A stretch of 16,972 bases of DNA from UBA685 sp049889495 (GTDB taxonomy: Bacteria; Pseudomonadota; Alphaproteobacteria; Puniceispirillales; Puniceispirillaceae). The stretch covers positions 1 to 16,972 of the forward strand of contig JBMHDH010000079.1 of assembly GCA_049889495.1 (NCBI GenBank), given 5' to 3'. The notes below the pieces were generated by a model. The model saw only the letters and a list, made by a program, of their open reading frames with translations, ran no database searches and was not told the origin of the DNA. The first letter of the stretch is position 1. The number at the start of each line of letters is the position of its first letter. Positions 15,138-16,972 of this stretch are shown piece after piece. Made by a program: the position numbers and the translations under genes.

Positions 15138-15926
15138 CTAGCCATTTGGCCATTGGCCCCCAAGCGCGGTTGTCAAATCGCGCGCCACACGCACCACTGA
15201 TTTACCAATGGCCGCCATCACATTATTTTGCAAGCGCACCGTTGGCCCACTGATGGAAAGCGCCCCGATGACTTTTGAGCTGTCATCAAATAGAGGGGCT
15301 GCAATGCAGCGCAAACCAAGCGAATGTTCTTCATCATCCACTGCAAAATAATTGGACTGAACACGCGCCACATCTGCCCATAATGTTTTTTCAGTGACAT
15401 GTGATTTGGCTGTCATCTGGACGATGCCTTGCGCGTCGATCAATTTTTCAGCCTCAGGGCGAGGCAAAAAGGCAAGGCAAGCCTTGCCAACCGCAGAACA
15501 GCTCCACGGGGCATTTACCCCAGGCTTTGCCAATGCGCGCATCATTTGCGGAGATTCCACCTGCGCCAGATAAATCAGCTGTTCTTGTTCGATCAAAGCC
15601 AGATTAGAGGTTTCGCCCTTATCCTGCATCAAAATACGCAAATAAGGCCGCGCCATAAAGCACACATCACGCGCCCGCAAATAGGCGGATCCCACATGGA
15701 ATGATTGGACCCCAACCAACCAGCGGCTATCTTCGAAACGCACAAACCGTTCCAGCTGTAAAGTCGTCAAAAGGCGATGCGCGGTTGATGGCGCAAGCCC
15801 AACAGACCGTGCCAGCTCTGACAAGGTCATGCCGTTTGGTTCTTCTGATAATCGCGATAACAAGCGCAAGGCACGTGACACGGATTGCGTATGGCCGCTG
15901 CGCTTTTCGAGGATATCATCTGGCAT
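15138..15926 (-). CDS. IclR-family transcriptional regulator
   Basis: It has 262 residues, the usual IclR length. The N-terminal winged helix-turn-helix (about 12-75) includes SVSRALRLLSRLS and MTLSELARSVGLAPSTAHRLL (33-53, key residues S46, T48, H50). The C-terminal effector domain shows the family blocks NLALIEQEQLIYLAQVES, APWSCSAVGKACLAF (about 139-153) and SLGLRCIAAPLFD followed by GALSISGP. IclR proteins usually control a neighbouring catabolic operon, but no such operon is visible: its neighbours are chaC (convergent) and tRNA-Leu (divergent). The target and ligand therefore cannot be named. No Shine-Dalgarno is visible before the ATG at 15926; the alternating sequence GGGTAACCC lies just upstream and could be a half-operator. 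Autoregulation would be usual for the family. Confidence 0.93.
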   Translation of the reverse strand: MPDDILEKRSGHTQSVSRALRLLSRLSEEPNGMTLSELARSVGLAPSTAHRLLTTLQLERFVRFEDSRWLVGVQSFHVGSAYLRARDVCFMARPYLRILMQDKGETSNLALIEQEQLIYLAQVESPQMMRALAKPGVNAPWSCSAVGKACLAFLPRPEAEKLIDAQGIVQMTAKSHVTEKTLWADVARVQSNYFAVDDEEHSLGLRCIAAPLFDDSSKVIGALSISGPTVRLQNNVMAAIGKSVVRVARDLTTALGGQWPNG

Positions 15927-16202
15927 AAAAGGGGTTACCCATCATTTTAAAGCCAGCCCCAACGCCATGATGCGCTTAATTTATAATGATTACAAGTTAT
16001 ATCGCATAAGGCGTGACCATATGCCGCTTTTGGCCTATGGCAAAAGAGGCCAGATAGCAGGTCATATAGATAGTGTTTTCAAGCCTATGTCCGAAAAAGA
16101 GGCCCGAATATCAAAGATGATTTCGCCGCGGTATTTTTGCCTATTTTATGGGCTTGCAAAGTGAAAGCGATTGGATTATGGTCCCGATTATCCACATGCG
16201 AT
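15927..16202. promoter_or_regulatory. Intergenic region between iclR and tRNA-Leu
   Basis: This is the longest spacer in the window (276 bp). It must hold the iclR promoter (minus) and the tRNA-Leu promoter (plus). AT-rich sequence around 15978-16005 contains TATAAA- and TTGTAA-like elements on the minus strand that could form an iclR promoter, but no combination is convincing. Short ORFs across it have no Shine-Dalgarno. I see no known RNA family. Confidence 0.3.
16154..16182 (+). promoter_or_regulatory. Candidate tRNA-Leu promoter
   Basis: TTGCAA (16154-16159) and TATGGT (16177-16182), 17 bp apart, match 4/6 of each sigma-70 box. The expected transcript start is about 16189, some 14 bases before the mature tRNA 5' end, a normal distance for a monocistronic tRNA. 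Confidence 0.45.
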
Positions 16203-16289
16203 GCGGCTGTGGCGGAACTGGTAGACGCGACGGATTCAAAATCCGTTTCTGGTGACAGAGTGGGGGTTCGATTCCCTTCAGCCGCACCA
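16203..16289 (+). tRNA. tRNA-Leu, anticodon CAA
   Basis: This tRNA reads the TTG leucine codon. The acceptor stem pairs GCGGCTG (16203-16209) with CAGCCGC (16279-16285), followed by A73 and an encoded CCA (16287-16289). The anticodon arm is ACGGA-TTCAAAA-TCCGT (16230-16246), with anticodon CAA at 16237-16239. The long variable arm (16247-16261) is the class II feature of leucine tRNAs. The T arm GGGGG-TTCGATT-CCCTT contains two G-U pairs. The gene is intact. It stands alone between iclR and the small-gene region on its 3' side, and I find no second copy of its 3' end downstream that would mark an integrated element. Confidence 0.96.
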
Positions 16290-16334
16290 TGGGATGAATT
16301 CTCATAAAAGATCGATATCCCAAAAGGGGCAAGT

Positions 16335-16351
16335 GGCTATAGCGGCTATAG
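16335..16351. repeat. Direct repeat GGCTATAG x2 forming a CTATAG/CTATAG hairpin
   Basis: GGCTATAG occurs at 16335-16342 and again at 16344-16351. Because CTATAG is self-complementary, the two copies can also pair as a 6-bp stem around CGG. It spans the stop codon of the small lipoprotein gene and lies between convergent genes. It could contribute to termination, but no T-run follows. Confidence 0.45.
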
Positions 16352-16669
16352 ATGCAGACCGCCTGACTGTTTGACGCGTTCAAACCGCTTTTTGTAATTG
16401 CCACCAACATATTCAAAGCCGAAATGTTTGAAGAACCGATCGCCTGTTTCAAGCTCTATACCAGCCGACACACCGATATAAATTTCATCTGCGTCTTTAA
16501 TTTTGCCCAATCCAAAAACGCATTCATTAACATCAGCGCGGCTTCCCTTTTTCGCCTCTTCAATCAGGGCCGCGCGGCACTCAGCTGACATTGATAAATC
16601 TTCCCATGGGTGCGGCTCTCCCGCCCCACAGGCTGTGATCGAAAATATCAAAAAGATAAAATAGCGCAT
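16346..16669 (-). CDS. Small orphan putative lipoprotein, 107 residues
   Basis: I do not recognise this gene. With the ATG at 16669, the protein begins with a short hydrophobic signal, MRYFIFLIFSITAC, whose last four residues (ITAC) fit a lipobox, so Cys14 would be lipidated. The signal is unusually short and has one Arg. The mature part has two further Cys (in SAECRAAL and NECVFGLG) that could form a disulfide in the periplasm. The C-terminal third, TGDRFFKHFGFEYVGGNYKK, faintly resembles the last strand and helix of GNAT acetyltransferases; this is an impression only, and the core is missing. The frame is open to 16738, but a 23-codon ORF ends exactly at this ATG (TGATG), arguing for this start. 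Alternatives are ATG 16675 or GTG 16672. Confidence 0.6.
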   Translation of the reverse strand: MRYFIFLIFSITACGAGEPHPWEDLSMSAECRAALIEEAKKGSRADVNECVFGLGKIKDADEIYIGVSAGIELETGDRFFKHFGFEYVGGNYKKRFERVKQSGGLHL

Positions 16670-16740
16670 CACCATTTGCGATCCACATCTGTTGCGGCAC
16701 CACCGCCGCCACTTCTCGTGCTTCCGCCACCACCACACAT
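16669..16740 (-). CDS. Putative 23-residue Gly-rich small protein (MCGGGG...)
   Basis: This ORF encodes M-C followed by two Gly4 blocks separated by STRS, then AATDVDRKW and TGA. The function is unknown to me. Support for translation: GGAGG (16751-16747, minus strand) lies 6 bases before the ATG, the best ribosome binding site in the window. The TGA also shares a base with the ATG of the following lipoprotein gene (TGATG), a classic coupling junction. The Met-Cys-Gly start is notable, since Cys at position 2 becomes N-terminal if Met is removed. It could be a true small protein, or a leader peptide whose main role is to deliver ribosomes to the lipoprotein gene. It lacks any signal peptide. 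Confidence 0.55.
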   Translation of the reverse strand: MCGGGGSTRSGGGGAATDVDRKW

Positions 16741-16905
16741 AATACCCCTCCCTTATTTGTTTTTGTTATCTGTATGTTTCACCTGTCATCCTATATCTCT
16801 TGAACCTATCATCTGACTTTCACCTTATACTATTTTTAGTTGTTTTTATATTTTTATTTTTATCCTTTCATTGACTTATTAAGATTGATGACCTAGTTTG
16901 ACATT
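16741..16905. promoter_or_regulatory. AT-rich divergent spacer before the DUF1640 gene
   Basis: This 165-bp spacer separates the minus-strand small genes from the plus-strand DUF1640 gene. The part around 16835-16868 is almost pure A/T with T-runs on the plus strand. For the plus strand, TTGACT (16871-16876), 17 bp, then TAGTTT (16894-16899) is a candidate promoter (5/6 and 3/6). For the minus strand, TATAAG (16829-16824) could be a -10 box with an AT-rich upstream element but no good -35 box. Confidence 0.35.
16747..16751 (-). promoter_or_regulatory. Perfect Shine-Dalgarno GGAGG of the 23-codon ORF
   Basis: The minus strand reads AAGGGAGGGGTATT directly before the ATG, with GGAGG spaced 6 bases from it. 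By contrast, the downstream lipoprotein ATG has no clear site of its own. This asymmetry supports translation starting at 16740 and continuing by coupling. Confidence 0.7.
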
Positions 16906-16972
16906 ATGAACACGCTTGCATTTGACACGCATAAATTTGTGAAAGATTTAACAGGCGCTGGCCTGACTGACA
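16906..16972 (+). CDS. DUF1640 (CCDC90-like) coiled-coil protein, N-terminal fragment
   Basis: Only the first 22 codons are in the window. The sequence MNTLAFDTHKFVKDLTGAGL matches the typical start of bacterial DUF1640 proteins, FDTHKFVKxLxxAG. These are short proteins with a long coiled coil and a C-terminal membrane segment, related to mitochondrial CCDC90/MCUR1; the bacterial role is unknown. No Shine-Dalgarno is visible, and a candidate promoter ends only a few bases before the ATG, so the mRNA may be leaderless. The coiled coil and membrane segment cannot be checked because the window ends here. Confidence 0.75.
   Translation, partial: MNTLAFDTHKFVKDLTGAGLTD

Noticed and set aside
15107..15141. 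CTAGCC ... GGCTAG inverted repeat between chaC and iclR
   Set aside because: The loop is 23 bases and the stem only 6 bp with no T-run, so it is too weak to call a terminator.
15967..16164. Plus-strand ORF of 65 codons starting MMRLIYNDYK between iclR and the tRNA
   Set aside because: No Shine-Dalgarno, no recognisable motif, and its end lies in the candidate tRNA promoter; treated as chance, though not excluded.
16141..16452. Minus-strand ORF of 103 codons crossing tRNA-Leu
   Set aside because: It is antisense to the tRNA; its peptide around VRLKGIEPPLCHQKR is the familiar false ORF produced by the complement of leucine tRNAs.
16610..16816. Plus-strand Pro/Leu-rich ORF
   Set aside because: It is the complement of the Gly-rich small ORF and the lipoprotein signal; the minus strand has the ribosome binding site and coupling junction.
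16290..16972. att-type repeat of the tRNA-Leu 3' end downstream
   Set aside because: No second copy of the T-arm or acceptor sequence was found in the remaining bases, so no integrated element can be delimited here.

Overview
This window looks like chromosomal DNA of an alphaproteobacterium of moderate GC content (judged by eye). The main clues are a BamF (DUF3035) lipoprotein gene, a feature of alphaproteobacterial BAM complexes, and conserved neighbourhoods (xseA/purD, tadA/rluB/rsmD, ribF-ileS-lspA). A marine lineage such as SAR116 is plausible, but the sequence does not prove it. Almost all of the window is housekeeping sequence: 15 protein genes of recognised family, one tRNA, and a small less ordinary region at the right end.

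Layout. (1) 2-1450, plus strand: the 3' part of lpxK, then an LpxL/HtrB-type acyltransferase gene; both are late lipid A biosynthesis steps. (2) 1487-2941, minus: xseA. It is divergent from purD (3132-4382, plus), with a 190-bp promoter region between them. (3) tadA (4436-4900, minus) is divergent from an rluB-rsmD pair (4967-6467, plus) whose genes overlap by 35 bp. (4) 6486-13331, minus: a tightly packed run ribF-ileS-lspA-bamF-mutL. It joins flavin synthesis, isoleucyl-tRNA synthesis, lipoprotein maturation, outer-membrane assembly and mismatch repair. (5) 13551-15102, plus: an MscS-type channel overlapping a ChaC-type gamma-glutamylcyclotransferase. (6) 15138-15926, minus: an IclR-family regulator. 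(7) 16203-16289, plus: tRNA-Leu(CAA). (8) 16346-16740, minus: a 23-codon Gly-rich ORF with a perfect Shine-Dalgarno, joined by a TGATG overlap to a small orphan lipoprotein gene. (9) From 16906, plus: the first 22 codons of a DUF1640 coiled-coil protein, cut by the window edge.

No CRISPR array, insertion sequence, rRNA, riboswitch of a known class or complete mobile element was seen. No gene-free stretch exceeds 300 bases; the longest is 15927-16202 (276 bp), upstream of iclR and tRNA-Leu. The least explained part is the right end: the two small unnamed genes beside the tRNA and the very AT-rich divergent spacer at 16741-16905.
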